In this document: one piece after another, positions 1 through 8,514 of the stretch
How the letters are laid out: every line of letters begins with the position of its first letter
Position numbering within the stretch: position 1 is the first letter of the stretch
Source: Lysinibacter sp. HNR
GTDB taxonomy: Bacteria > Actinomycetota > Actinomycetes > Actinomycetales > Microbacteriaceae
Reading direction: 5' to 3'
Assembly (NCBI RefSeq): GCF_029760935.1
Contig: NZ_CP121684.1
Location: 310,001 to 374,000 of the forward strand
Length of the DNA: 64,000 nt
Program-made: the position numbers and the translations under genes
The notes under the pieces: generated by a model
The model's database searches: none
What the model saw: only the letters and a program-made list of their open reading frames with translations
What the model was told of the DNA's origin: nothing

Positions 1-678
1 GATATCGAAATAGATAGTGAGCAGGATATCATGCGCATCCAATCAGGCAGTCTGCTTTCCGAGCGCCGTAATGTTGTCCATCATCTCATTTCAGATCCGA
101 TGCAGACGCTTACTTGGCTAGTAGCTGGTGTTATGACGGGAGGGGATGTTCATATTGATGCTCATGATGTCCGCATTCTCAGACAGAGCATGCAGGCAGA
201 ATGTGAAGCTCTCACGAGAATGGGCTTTGAGATCCACGAGTCAGCTAGAAGTCTCTCGATTGCCAATGGTGCTCGACCCATTAAAGGGATTGACCTTAAG
301 ATTCACTCACGTGGCGTGTTTAGTGATGCGCAACCAATTTTTGCGTTACTTATGACAAAACTGTCTGGCTTTTCGACCATTATCGACACAGTTTGGCGGC
401 GACGTTATGAGTATGTGCAAGGCCTTAACGCATTGGGGGGTAGTATACGAAAGACTTCATCCGGCATTCGTATTGCTGGAGGGTACCCTCCGTCCATATC
501 AGATGTTAGGGTCACTGGAACTGATTTGAGAGCTGCTGTCTCATTGGTTCTTGCTGGAACAGCTATTAACGGTACTACTATGGTTTATGGAGTTGAGCAT
601 CTTGATCGGGGTTTTACGAATTTTGCATCGGTCCTTGAATCTTTAGGTGGTTCGGTGACTCGAGAGGGCTTTGAGTGA
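1..678 (+). CDS. MurA-like enolpyruvyltransferase, 3' part (cut by window edge)
   Basis: The frame is open from base 1; the ATG at 31 is internal, so the gene starts outside the window. The visible ~226 residues match the C-terminal part of UDP-N-acetylglucosamine 1-carboxyvinyltransferase (EPSP synthase fold): ITGG-like MTGGDVHI near the start, a degenerate substrate loop SRGVFSDAQ that keeps the Asp of the usual PTDxQ motif, the GTDLRAAVSLVLAG motif and the HLDRGF motif near the end. MurA transfers enolpyruvate from PEP to UDP-GlcNAc in the first committed step of peptidoglycan synthesis. The loop has lost the usual PGFPTD context, so this is probably a divergent paralogue rather than the housekeeping copy. 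Related enolpyruvyltransferases also act in nucleoside antibiotic pathways. Its stop overlaps the next gene's GTG, so the two are coupled. Substrate is not determinable here. Confidence 0.8.
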   Translation, partial: DIEIDSEQDIMRIQSGSLLSERRNVVHHLISDPMQTLTWLVAGVMTGGDVHIDAHDVRILRQSMQAECEALTRMGFEIHESARSLSIANGARPIKGIDLKIHSRGVFSDAQPIFALLMTKLSGFSTIIDTVWRRRYEYVQGLNALGGSIRKTSSGIRIAGGYPPSISDVRVTGTDLRAAVSLVLAGTAINGTTMVYGVEHLDRGFTNFASVLESLGGSVTREGFE

Positions 679-1217
679 AAGTTCGAAGAATTCTTGTACT
701 CGGCTCTCCAGGGGTTGGGAAAACTACTATCTCCCGCCTGCTATCAAATAGATTAAGAATTCCGTACATTTCCCTTGATGATGAGTATTGGCAAGCTGAT
801 TGGGAGCGTCCATCATGCCAGGAGTGGAGCAAAACGCTTAAGGCCATTACAGAGCGTTCGTCGTGGGTTATAGATGGAAATCATGCACGAACCCTTACAG
901 TACGTGCAAGCAGGGCGGAAGTCGCAGTAATTGTTTCAGCACCGGCGCTGCTTTGCTGTTACCGAATATTGTATCGAGTAGTCCGTATACGCCGAGGGGA
1001 ATATAGCTTGGCACCCAAACGTGTCGCTGCTCAATTAGAGGTCGGTGTAAAAACCTCAGCAAGTAAAGACCTTTTTGAGCTCCTTGTGCTTGCTTTGCGT
1101 TTCCAGAAGAAGACTCTTCCGGAGGTTCTTGGTGTGCTTGCTGACAGTGGAGTTCGAATTGTGCGGGTAACTTATAAGACTAGTGATCAGGAGATAGAGC
1201 GTTTATTACGGGGATAA
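675..1217 (+). CDS. P-loop nucleoside/nucleotide kinase-like protein (adenylate kinase/FlaR-like)
   Basis: 180 residues beginning at GTG 675, which overlaps the TGA of the MurA-like gene (GTGA overlap), so translation is coupled. A Walker A loop GSPGVGKTT lies at residues 10-18, followed by LDDEYW and WVIDGNH motifs typical of the small 'topology modulation'/adenylate-kinase-like family (about 170-180 residues). Such proteins phosphorylate small substrates, but the substrate of this family is generally unknown. The tight pairing with a MurA-like enzyme suggests that both act on one small metabolite; this is inference. The gene ends one base before the convergent MFS gene's stop codon at 1219. 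Confidence 0.7.
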   Translation: MKVRRILVLGSPGVGKTTISRLLSNRLRIPYISLDDEYWQADWERPSCQEWSKTLKAITERSSWVIDGNHARTLTVRASRAEVAVIVSAPALLCCYRILYRVVRIRRGEYSLAPKRVAAQLEVGVKTSASKDLFELLVLALRFQKKTLPEVLGVLADSGVRIVRVTYKTSDQEIERLLRG

Positions 1218-1218
1218 T

Positions 1219-2511
1219 CTACAGGGTTTTGGGCCGCATTCGTAGAAGAGCTGATCCTAGAGTGCAGAGAACTGCAACTTCTCCGATTGCAGCAACCCAT
1301 AGCGCTGCTGGAATACCAAGCTTTTCCCCGATAAAAGAGATAATCAGGGCGCCGAGCGGCAGGCTGCTCATTATTGCGACTCGGGCGCTTGCGTTTACCT
1401 TTCCCAGAGCTCCCGGAGGCGTGAGTTTTTGTCGAAGGGTTACGAGGGCAATGTTGATGATCGGGGTTCCATAGCCGATCAAAACTTGTGCGGCAAGCAG
1501 AGTAGCCAGTGGGATGCTGGTCCAAGCTGAGAGTGCCAGCAGAATCGTTCCCAAAGCCATTGATGTAAGCCCGAGAGCGACACACTGACCCTCGTGAAAT
1601 TTTTTAGACCAATATGGGTAGGTTGCTGCTCCACAGAATGCACCAACACCTAAAAGTGCGACGCTAATACCAAGTATTGTGGGATTATAACCCAGCGTGC
1701 GTGTCACAAAAAGCACAAAGAGCGCGCTTGCTCCTGCTACAAAAATATTCAAGAATGCCCCGGATGTCACAACTAGTCGAATCTGGCGTGATTGCCAGAC
1801 GAGTCGAAGTCCGGATAGTACGTCTTCAAAGATTTTTGGATTAGGTGAGTCTTTTTCCGTAGGAGGTTGGGGGAGGATCCTGTAGCGCCCCGGTAAAAAG
1901 AGCAGTGCGACAAGGGCGATCAAAAAGGTGACTGAATTTATTGAAATGAGGTATTCAGGTTTGTAGGCGGTGGCGAGTACTCCTCCAAGAAGTGGGCCTG
2001 CGAGTTGTGCGATGGAGCGGATAAGTTCCAAACGGCTGTTTGCTAGGCCAAGGAGGTCTGTCGATACGAGGTCCGGAACGTAGGTTTGGTATGCAATATC
2101 AAAGAATACGTTACATATCCCAACGAAAAACGCAATAATTATCAGGGCAGGAATTGTGAGTTGATTTATAAAAGCCAGTATAGGAATTATAGTAATTAGG
2201 ATACCCCGTACCACATTGCAGATCACCATAATTACCCAGCGGCTGGTGCGATCCACGATCGTTCCGGCTAGAAGACCAAAGATGATGATGGGCAGCCAGC
2301 CGGCTGCGCTGAGTACACCGATCATGAACTCACCGGAGTGCAACGTGAGAACAGCGATGATGGGTATCATCATAGAAGCGATCTGAGTGCCAAAAAGTGA
2401 CAAAGATTCCCCTGCAAGTACAATGCGGAAGACTCCGGGTAGCCTTAATCTCTTTGGGATTTCCTCAGGAGTGTTTGGATCCCCCATTTGTGGGGGAGTA
2501 GGAATTGTCAT
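1219..2511 (-). CDS. MFS exporter (macrolide-efflux/EntS-like)
   Basis: 430 residues with about 12 hydrophobic segments. It carries the MFS loop motif GLLAGTIVDRTSRW after the second segment and resembles the MFS_3 group, which includes EntS and macrolide efflux proteins that export natural products. The ATG at 2511 overlaps the TGA of the upstream DUF6065-like gene (ATGA), so the two are translationally coupled. In context it is the last gene of a minus-strand unit that starts with a 30-residue peptide gene, so exporting a modified peptide, or giving self-immunity, is the simplest role (inference). The cytosolic tail is short and basic (RMRPKTL). Confidence 0.8.
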   Translation of the reverse strand: MTIPTPPQMGDPNTPEEIPKRLRLPGVFRIVLAGESLSLFGTQIASMMIPIIAVLTLHSGEFMIGVLSAAGWLPIIIFGLLAGTIVDRTSRWVIMVICNVVRGILITIIPILAFINQLTIPALIIIAFFVGICNVFFDIAYQTYVPDLVSTDLLGLANSRLELIRSIAQLAGPLLGGVLATAYKPEYLISINSVTFLIALVALLFLPGRYRILPQPPTEKDSPNPKIFEDVLSGLRLVWQSRQIRLVVTSGAFLNIFVAGASALFVLFVTRTLGYNPTILGISVALLGVGAFCGAATYPYWSKKFHEGQCVALGLTSMALGTILLALSAWTSIPLATLLAAQVLIGYGTPIINIALVTLRQKLTPPGALGKVNASARVAIMSSLPLGALIISFIGEKLGIPAALWVAAIGEVAVLCTLGSALLRMRPKTL

Positions 2512-3245
2512 ACTTCACTTTGCTTATCGTAACAGGGCTGATCTCTGCGACGTTTTCTTGACGCGCGTGAGTACCCGCCAGGACGATCACTTTCCCTTAT
2601 ACTCATTGCTGTTGTAAACGTGGAAACACTATGAGCTTTTGTGAAGGTATGTTTAAATAGCGATGTGGTCAGCATTTGCCGGGGAAACGGATGGAGAGCG
2701 GCTATAGGATACGACGACCTAAACCGCACAGGTTCATCTGTACGACGAAATCTGATATTTAAAAGAATTGGACCGTGCCACCAGTCTGTTTCAGTGATAC
2801 CGTCAAGAACATCATAGGTAAGAGGGTTAGCGAAGTTGGGCACCGGACGGGTTAACGTGCACCATTCTGGGTCAGATGTACACACGAGGCCTGTCCACAA
2901 TTGCACGTAGCCAGGTTCTGGCAAGGCAACTATAGCAGGGACGCTTTCTGTTCCTTTAACTGTGCAGCTAAAAGCTTGAGAACTATTTGCCATGTGTCCG
3001 AGTAGTAAATTGTTGGCTGGGAGCCATTGGTTCGCCTCCCCGTGCAACCACAGCAAATCATTCCCATTCCAAACTAGACTAAAGTCACATGGGGGATAGA
3101 GCCACCACCCCTGACCAGAGGCTAATCTGAACGGTTCGCAATGCGCTGCAGCGCGAAAAGGGGCTGTTCCCCCAACGCTAGTGTCTGCTATGCGTAGTTG
3201 TTCATGGTTAGTTTTCACAAAGCTTTCGAAAGCGTGTGTCGGCAT
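2508..3245 (-). CDS. DUF6065-like protein of putative peptide locus
   Basis: 245 residues. I recognise the pattern of the DUF6065 family: an aromatic GWWLYPPCDF...WNG segment, a VQLWTGLVCTSDPEW segment, then ITETDWWHGPILLNIRFRRTDEPVRF and PIAALHPFPR. The function of the family is not known to me. The first ~185 residues carry these motifs. The last ~60 are Ser/Thr/Arg-rich and look like a private tail ending in a basic cluster. The start at 3245 is preceded by AAGGAAG at a good distance. It lies between a small peptide gene (upstream, same strand) and an MFS exporter with which it overlaps by 4 bases. It may act on the peptide (inference); no cofactor motif is visible. Confidence 0.6.
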   Translation of the reverse strand: MPTHAFESFVKTNHEQLRIADTSVGGTAPFRAAAHCEPFRLASGQGWWLYPPCDFSLVWNGNDLLWLHGEANQWLPANNLLLGHMANSSQAFSCTVKGTESVPAIVALPEPGYVQLWTGLVCTSDPEWCTLTRPVPNFANPLTYDVLDGITETDWWHGPILLNIRFRRTDEPVRFRSSYPIAALHPFPRQMLTTSLFKHTFTKAHSVSTFTTAMSIRESDRPGGYSRASRKRRRDQPCYDKQSEV

Positions 3246-3317
3246 TGACTTCCTTTTGCTAGAACGATAAATGTAAAACTAATACTAGTTAGTTGCTGTA
3301 GGTAGCTCATCAAAGTT

Positions 3318-3354
3318 CTCGCTTGGCCTCACTTCCATGATGAGGCCAAGCGAG
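3318..3354 (-). terminator. Strong hairpin between peptide gene and DUF6065-like gene
   Basis: A 14-bp perfect stem (3318-3331 with 3341-3354) with a 9-nt loop lies 22 bases past the stop of the peptide gene. There is only a weak T run after it on the minus strand (AACTTT). It could be a terminator or a partial attenuator and 3' stabiliser that makes precursor peptide more abundant than the downstream enzyme and exporter, an arrangement known from many peptide natural-product operons. Confidence 0.65.
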
Positions 3355-3376
3355 ATTTATAGAGAACGTGGCACGT

Positions 3377-3469
3377 TTACCAACCGGCACCATGCGTATT
3401 GCCACGGTAGCTTCGAATTTCGGCAATTAGCTCTGCGATTTCTTCATCTTGTTTATCGAGATCGTGCAT
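3377..3469 (-). CDS. 30-residue peptide, candidate RiPP precursor or signal peptide
   Basis: The minus-strand frame has ATG at 3469-3467 and TAA at 3379-3377, giving 30 residues. Its ribosome site is GAGGAGGTG, near-perfect to the 16S 3' end, 10 nt before ATG, with a -35/-10 pair upstream and a hairpin downstream. The first ~20 residues are strongly acidic and helix-prone (MHDLDKQDEEIAEL...), like a recognition leader. The last eleven, SYRGNTHGAGW, are Gly-rich and end in Trp, like a modifiable core. It lies directly upstream of a DUF6065-like gene and an MFS exporter on the same strand. No Cys is present, so a lanthipeptide or disulfide peptide is unlikely. An unmodified signalling peptide is the main alternative. 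The coding call rests on SD strength, promoter, hairpin and position; no homologue is known to me. Confidence 0.6.
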   Translation of the reverse strand: MHDLDKQDEEIAELIAEIRSYRGNTHGAGW

Positions 3470-3510
3470 TTGCTTTACACCTCCTCACAGTTCATTGTGT
3501 TATTTTGACA

Positions 3511-3539
3511 ATTTTAGTGATTTTTTATAATTTATGTAA
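3511..3539 (-). promoter_or_regulatory. Putative promoter of the peptide gene
   Basis: Read on the minus strand: TTACAT (3539-3534), a 17-bp spacer, then TAAAAT (3516-3511). Transcription would begin near 3504 and give a ~35-nt leader with the strong SD. The surrounding DNA is very AT-rich. Confidence 0.45.
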
Positions 3540-3611
3540 GCGGGTCTGCTGCATGTTTGGGTGACATCTGATCTGGCTTGCTTATGGAGGTAAGCCTGGA
3601 AGGATGGCATC

Positions 3612-3966
3612 ATGCCTCAGCCTTATCCGAAAGAGTTCCGTGACGATGTTGTGCGCGTCGTACGGAGCTGTGAACCTGGTATCACGATCAAGCAGATCGC
3701 GGAAGACTTCGGTGTTCACCCCATGACAGTACATACTTGGATGCGTCGTGCACTGGTCGACGAGGGAACAGCATCGGACCAGTCTCGTGCTGAAGAAGTC
3801 GAGAGCCGTGAGCTACGAAAACGAATTCGTCTACTCGAGCAAGAGAACGAGATATTACGACGAGCAGCAGCATATTTATCACAAGCAAACCTACCGGGAA
3901 AAGACTCTACCCGCTCGTGACTGAGCTCGCTGTGACAGGGATTCCTGTGACGGTGACGTGCAGCAG
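3612..3966 (+). mobile_element. IS3-family remnant: orfA plus first codons of orfB
   Basis: 3612-3920 encodes an intact 102-residue OrfA: an N-terminal helix-turn-helix (YPKEFRDDVVRVVRS...IKQIAEDFGVHPMTVHTW) and a leucine-zipper-like end (RKRIRLLEQENEILRRAAAYL). In the -1 frame the start of OrfB follows (YPLVTELAVTGIPVTVTC), as expected for the programmed frameshift of IS3 elements. OrfB then breaks off near 3966, where unrelated minus-strand coding sequence begins. The catalytic DDE domain is missing, so the element is dead. Confidence 0.85.
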
Positions 3967-4094
3967 ACCCCTCGGTTTGCATTAGAGATTGCAATCCCGG
4001 CGTATATCCCACCGCCAGTTATTGCTAAGCCGCCAGCAAGAAGAATCGCTAAGAGTTTTTTATGTTTAAATTCAAATAATTTATCTTTTATCAT
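3966..4094 (-). pseudogene. N-terminal stub of a membrane or secreted protein truncated by the IS3 remnant
   Basis: The first ~43 residues start MIKDKLFEFKHKKLLAIL and contain one hydrophobic segment (LLAILLAGGLAITGGGIYAGIAI) after a Lys-rich head, typical of a signal anchor. The frame then runs into sequence antisense to the IS3 OrfB start (CCTSPSQES...), so the native protein is cut at about residue 42. The family of the lost part is unknown. The leader DNA is very AT-rich. Confidence 0.6.
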
Positions 4095-4208
4095 TTTTTA
4101 CCCCTAAGTTTTCTTTTTGTCAAAAAGCTTTGCTTTTATGTTCTTGCGGTCTCTTGTAAAGGTCAATATGTAATGTAGGTCTTCCGGTTGGCCTAAATGA
4201 CACATTAG

Positions 4209-4236
4209 CAATACTATTGATAAATAGTCAATATTG
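4209..4236. promoter_or_regulatory. Inverted repeat upstream of XRE regulator (candidate operator)
   Basis: Interrupted dyad: CAATA/TATTG outer arms (4209-4213, 4232-4236) and TATTGA/TCAATA inner arms (4215-4220, 4228-4233), 26 bases before the ATG of the small XRE regulator. Autoregulation is a plausible use. No binding evidence is available. Confidence 0.35.
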
Positions 4237-4261
4237 CCGAAAAGTGTCGTATGCTGGTGGG

Positions 4262-4483
4262 ATGACTGAGGTTGGAGAAGTTCTGCGCGCTCGTGTGCAT
4301 GAGCGGATGTATGGACGTTTCCGGTCGAATGCGGCGATTGCGCGTGCTTTAGGGATGGATCCGAGTGAGTTCCACCGAAAGATTCACGGTCAGCGACCGT
4401 GGTTTTTGCGTGACGTTGTGGCCCTAGCCGAGCAGCTTGAAACTACAGTGGGGTGGTTGATTGGTGAAACCGATAAGCCATAA
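4262..4483 (+). CDS. Small XRE/Cro-type DNA-binding protein
   Basis: 73 residues from ATG 4262; an in-frame upstream start at 4217 would add 15 residues with no SD support. The helix-turn-helix spans about residues 20-45 (SNAAIARALGMDPSEFHRKIHGQRPW), followed by LRDVVALAEQLETTVGWLIGE, typical of Cro/C1-like proteins. It sits just inside a tRNA-fragment boundary, as phage or island regulators often do. An inverted repeat precedes it. No partner toxin or integrase is adjacent. Confidence 0.75.
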   Translation: MTEVGEVLRARVHERMYGRFRSNAAIARALGMDPSEFHRKIHGQRPWFLRDVVALAEQLETTVGWLIGETDKP

Positions 4484-4982
4484 TTTTTGCCCTAAAATTC
4501 TTATGTGTCAATCACATTAAATCTTTAGTCTGCAATACTATGGCCATTCGCGGTTTTGAGGAGGTTCATAGGGCGCAAATCGTTGGTAGGATCATCCTAC
4601 ATTTTGGGCGCTCTTATCGTTTAGAACGGCTAAAACGGCTAAAAAATAGCTTAAAAAGTCAGAAAATCCAGGGTTCCCTACGGAATTGAGAGTGCACGTC
4701 AGGTTCAAATCCCTCCGTCTCCGCCAATCTAGCACCGGAAATCAACCTTTTTGAGCCTGGTGGTCAGACGGAATTGTGATTTAGCAGTGAATGCGGCGAT
4801 TGGGGCCAGCATGAAGGCCGAGAACTATGTTCGCCGAACACGGTTGAGGTGGGGAACGCTTTGAAAGCGAAGCCTCAGATCGCCGCGTGGCTCTTCGGAT
4901 TTTGGCGGGGTGTTTAGTGTTTTGTTGTATGTCTGGCGTGGCTATGCACGTATAAAGAACGAGGGTATCGCAGTCTTGAAGT
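4484..4982. other. Intergenic stretch around the att fragment
   Basis: Apart from the tRNA fragment (4702-4726) and a small palindrome (4586-4600, GTAGGATCATCCTAC), I see no gene here. The tandem GGCTAAAACGGCTAAAA segment at about 4628-4643 is a short direct repeat. The left end of the ISL3 remnant presumably begins near 4900. Confidence 0.5.
4702..4726 (+). other. tRNA-Ser 3' fragment, likely attachment site (attR)
   Basis: A 25-bp stretch from the T-loop (TTCAAAT) through the acceptor 3' strand, discriminator G and encoded CCA. The upstream T-stem strand (GTCAG) does not pair with CCCTC, so no complete tRNA is present. The acceptor (CGTCTCC) and discriminator G fit a tRNA-Ser. A lone 3' end starting at the T-loop is the usual footprint of tyrosine-recombinase integration. 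The orientation puts the inserted DNA to the left (1-4701). Confidence 0.65.
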
Positions 4983-5429
4983 GTGACCATCAAAAACACA
5001 AATACCCTCGTCCATACCGATCCTACTCGTATTCTCCACACACTCGTGGGGTTGAAGAAGATTCGAGTACTCGCGTACCAACGCACAGGCCCCCGTGTGG
5101 AACTCGTGATCGAGCTAGCCCGGGTGAACCCGGTATGCCCGTCGTGTAACACTCGTGGGCGTATCAAAGACCGTCCCATCGTGCGTTATACCGATCTCCC
5201 CGCGTTCGGAACAAAGATCACACTCGCGTGGCGTAAACACCGACTCTGGTGCCCGTCCCCGCAGTGTCCACGACACACCTGGACACTCACCGATCACCGA
5301 ATCGCAGCCAAGAGTTGTCTGCTCACCACGCGATGCGCGAAATGGGTGACTGAGCAAGTCGGACACGGTCGGGCAATATCAGATGTTGACCGCAAACTCG
5401 GCCTCGGTAACCGGTCAGAAGCATTCTGA
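4983..5429 (+). pseudogene. ISL3-family transposase, N-terminal fragment
   Basis: About 148 residues with the N-terminal zinc-finger of ISL3 transposases (CPSCNTRG ... WCPSPQCPRHTW) and the following helical DNA-binding segment (KWVTEQVGHGRAISDVDRKLG). Full-length proteins are ~400-430 residues and carry the DDE domain, which is absent here. The frame ends at 5429, next to the TetR gene. Confidence 0.85.
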
Positions 5430-5457
5430 CGAGATTGTACGAAAGGGGTAGCATCAA

Positions 5458-6084
5458 TCAAAATGTGTCGTTGCGGCGGTTTTGGGCGATGGTTGCGTCG
5501 ATGAGGGTTGCTGCCGCCCGGCGAGCGTGTATTGCGGCTTTGGGGGTGCCGGCGATAGCGGCAGTTGTTTGCGCACCTTCGGCTAGGAGCGCGAGCTGAG
5601 CGGCAAGTTCATGTGCTAGAGCAGTATTTGGAACAACATCAGCTGCGAGAGGGATCACGGATTCTTGGAATGATTGCTTGTGTTGCTTAGCGGCGGCGGA
5701 GACCGCAGAGGAGGTTGCACCGAGTTCGCCGAAAGCGTTGATGAAGCCGCAACCGCGAAAACCGGTGTCACTGAACCAGGATTCGAGGAAGTCGTACATT
5801 GCCAGGAGTTTGTCACGGGGGGTTGTTGCAGCATCGACCGCTAAAGTGATGCCATGTTCCCAAATAGTGTGCCGTTCACCTAGAACAGCCACTATAAGTT
5901 TGTCTTTGCCTGGGAATTCGGCGTAGAGCCGTTTGAGCGATACCTCCGCAACGGTACGGATCTCGTCCATGCCAACGGCTTGAATGCCTCTGCTGTAGAA
6001 GAGTTCGTCAGCCGTTTTGATAATGCGGGTTCGAACATCATCGGTGGTCGGTTGGGAGGTTGTTTCCGGCATGAGGTGTTCCAT
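5458..6084 (-). CDS. TetR-family repressor
   Basis: 208 residues from ATG 6084, or 204 from the second ATG at 6072 (MPETTSQ), both plausible. The N-terminal HTH (TRIIKTADELFYSRGIQAVGMDEIRTVAEVSLKRLYAEFPGKDKLIVAVL) is typical of TetR. The C-terminal part (LESWFSDTGFRGCGFINAFGELG) matches the TetR_C group often found next to hydrolase or oxidoreductase genes. It is divergent from an alpha/beta hydrolase with two palindromic operators between them, so it very likely represses both. The ligand is unknown. Confidence 0.85.
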   Translation of the reverse strand: MEHLMPETTSQPTTDDVRTRIIKTADELFYSRGIQAVGMDEIRTVAEVSLKRLYAEFPGKDKLIVAVLGERHTIWEHGITLAVDAATTPRDKLLAMYDFLESWFSDTGFRGCGFINAFGELGATSSAVSAAAKQHKQSFQESVIPLAADVVPNTALAHELAAQLALLAEGAQTTAAIAGTPKAAIHARRAAATLIDATIAQNRRNDTF

Positions 6085-6114
6085 TTCTGGGTTTTTCTCG
6101 GCGCAGCTTGCGCT

Positions 6115-6130
6115 GAGAACAATCGTTCTC
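6115..6130. promoter_or_regulatory. TetR operator, copy 1 (imperfect palindrome)
   Basis: GAGAACAATCGTTCTC: the same 16-bp site as copy 2 with a two-base asymmetry in the middle. It is nearer the tetR side of the divergent intergenic region. Confidence 0.7.
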
Positions 6131-6144
6131 TATATTTATAATAA

Positions 6145-7026
<882 letters not shown>

Positions 7027-7390
7027 AACAGGTAGGGACGTCCAGATCGCGATCAGCGTTTGGTCGTCCGTTTTCCCCGGCAATAGGGAGTGTGCGCTGG
7101 GACCGATTGTGTAACACGTAACACAGGCGGTGAAATGGTTCGGAGTCGTGAGGAAACCCCGAATGCGAATATACGGGAAGTACCGCACTAGTAGGGTCTT
7201 GGGTGGTCTTACAGTGTTTGTAACACAGCCACACACTCGCGGCTCGGTCGAATCGGCGTACGGGGGCCCGGATTACGACCTTATGATCGGCTAAACCAAG
7301 GGAGACCATTTTGGGTGTTCGTGATCTGTGGGTTGCCGTCCGCGGTAACACCAGCTGGCAGTTCATTGAGTATGGGTCCCACAATGGATC
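7027..7390. other. Degenerate stretch, no intact gene
   Basis: No convincing coding frame. It sits between the hydrolase and an IS3 orfB fragment, and may contain decayed transposase sequence, but I could not align it by eye. Confidence 0.4.
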
Positions 7391-7774
7391 ATGTCCTTGA
7401 GCTCACGGCTGAGGGGTTATTTTTGCACTCAACCACCTTACGGCACCGTCCTTGACCTCGGAGAGGTGACTGGATGTGTGCTGCATACGGATCGTGGGTC
7501 GCGGTTTCGCAGCGGGAAACTACAGTGTGTTCTTACGAGTCACGGGATGATTGGCTCGGTGGGACGTGTGGGTGCTGCTGGGGGTAACGTGGTGATGGAA
7601 TCGTTCTTTAGTGCGCTTCAGAAGAACATTTTGAATCGTCGAGCCTGGTATACCCGGGAAGAGTTGGGGGTCGCGATCGTGATTTGGATTAAGCGTGCCT
7701 ATCATCGACGGCGTAGACAGGCGCGGCTTTGTTGTTTGACACCGGTCGAGTATGAAGCCATCATGAATAAATAG
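7391..7774 (+). pseudogene. IS3-family OrfB, C-terminal fragment
   Basis: From about residue 27 of this frame the sequence matches the end of an IS3 DDE transposase: LHTDRGSRF (second catalytic Asp), then IGSVGRVGAAGGNVVMESFFSALQKN (catalytic Glu), ending with the common YHRRRRQ...LTPVEYE segment. The N-terminal half of OrfB is missing, and the first ~25 residues look unrelated. It need not be the same copy as the orfA remnant at 3612. Confidence 0.8.
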
Positions 7775-7800
7775 GTCGCACTCGCTGCCTGACAAAACTG

Positions 7801-8269
7801 TCACCTAAATGTGCACCAGACCCATCTCTTCGAAATGCGCTTGTGTCTTTCGGTGGTCAATCCTCGCACGGTTAACGAGAGCACCATCTCACAGGTTCCA
7901 CCTAAACAGCGTTTACGCTCGGGTGCGATCATGGGTTTAAATGATGCTTCCCGATCCCTGGGAACGTCAATCTTGACTGGACCGATCTCGGTGAGCACGG
8001 TTTTTGCTCGGGTTCCGTTGCGGTGATTTGTCCTGGTGGGGGTATCACCAGGTTAGTGACCGAGGTGTTCAGTCAGTTCTGCTTCGAGCGCGGATTCCAA
8101 CACAGTTTTAGTTGGGGCTCGAGAGTAACCCGCCGGGACCTACCAGGCTGACGCCTTGTTCCTGGGCCTGCGCTAAAAGCTGGGCTGCGAGTTCTTTCTG
8201 ATCAATGATTTCTCCGGCCACTGGATCAATCATCTTGTTATCCGACACGGTATCGGTAATCGTGGTCAT
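7801..8269 (-). pseudogene. IS256-family (mutator) transposase, frameshifted N-terminal fragment
   Basis: From ATG 8269 the frame reads MTTITDTVSDNKMIDPVAGE..., then QGVSLVGPGGLL. After a frame change it continues with TKTVLESALEAELTEHLGH, and after another with VLTEIGPVKIDVPRDREASF...RCLGGTCEMVLSLTVRGLTT, the conserved N-terminal order of IS256 transposases. At least two frameshifts and loss of the DDE domain show it is dead. Confidence 0.85.
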
Positions 8270-8514
8270 AGTCTTTATTCCTTATGGATCAGACCGACCT
8301 ACCCAACGTTAATCAGACAAGACCCCGAGGCAAAGGCCCCTGTTTGTTATCCCGCAGCGTATTGACTCCGGCGGACATTGTTATTCCTGTGCCAAGGATA
8401 GCTCAGAAGGGCGTGGTCTGTTTTCTTTGTATAGGTTTAGGTGGATAATGATAATCTATTCAAATAATGTATATTGCGATAGTTTGATTAGGTCTTTTAT
8501 TGAAAAGGAAAGTC
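8270..8514. other. Intergenic region upstream of LRR gene
   Basis: AT-rich from about 8440 onward with several TATTAT-like hexamers that could serve as the promoter of the LRR gene. No gene seen. Confidence 0.4.

Noticed and set aside
4586-4600. GTAGGATCATCCTAC palindrome as an operator or recombination core
   Set aside because: Single isolated copy without gene context; kept only as a note in the intergenic entry.
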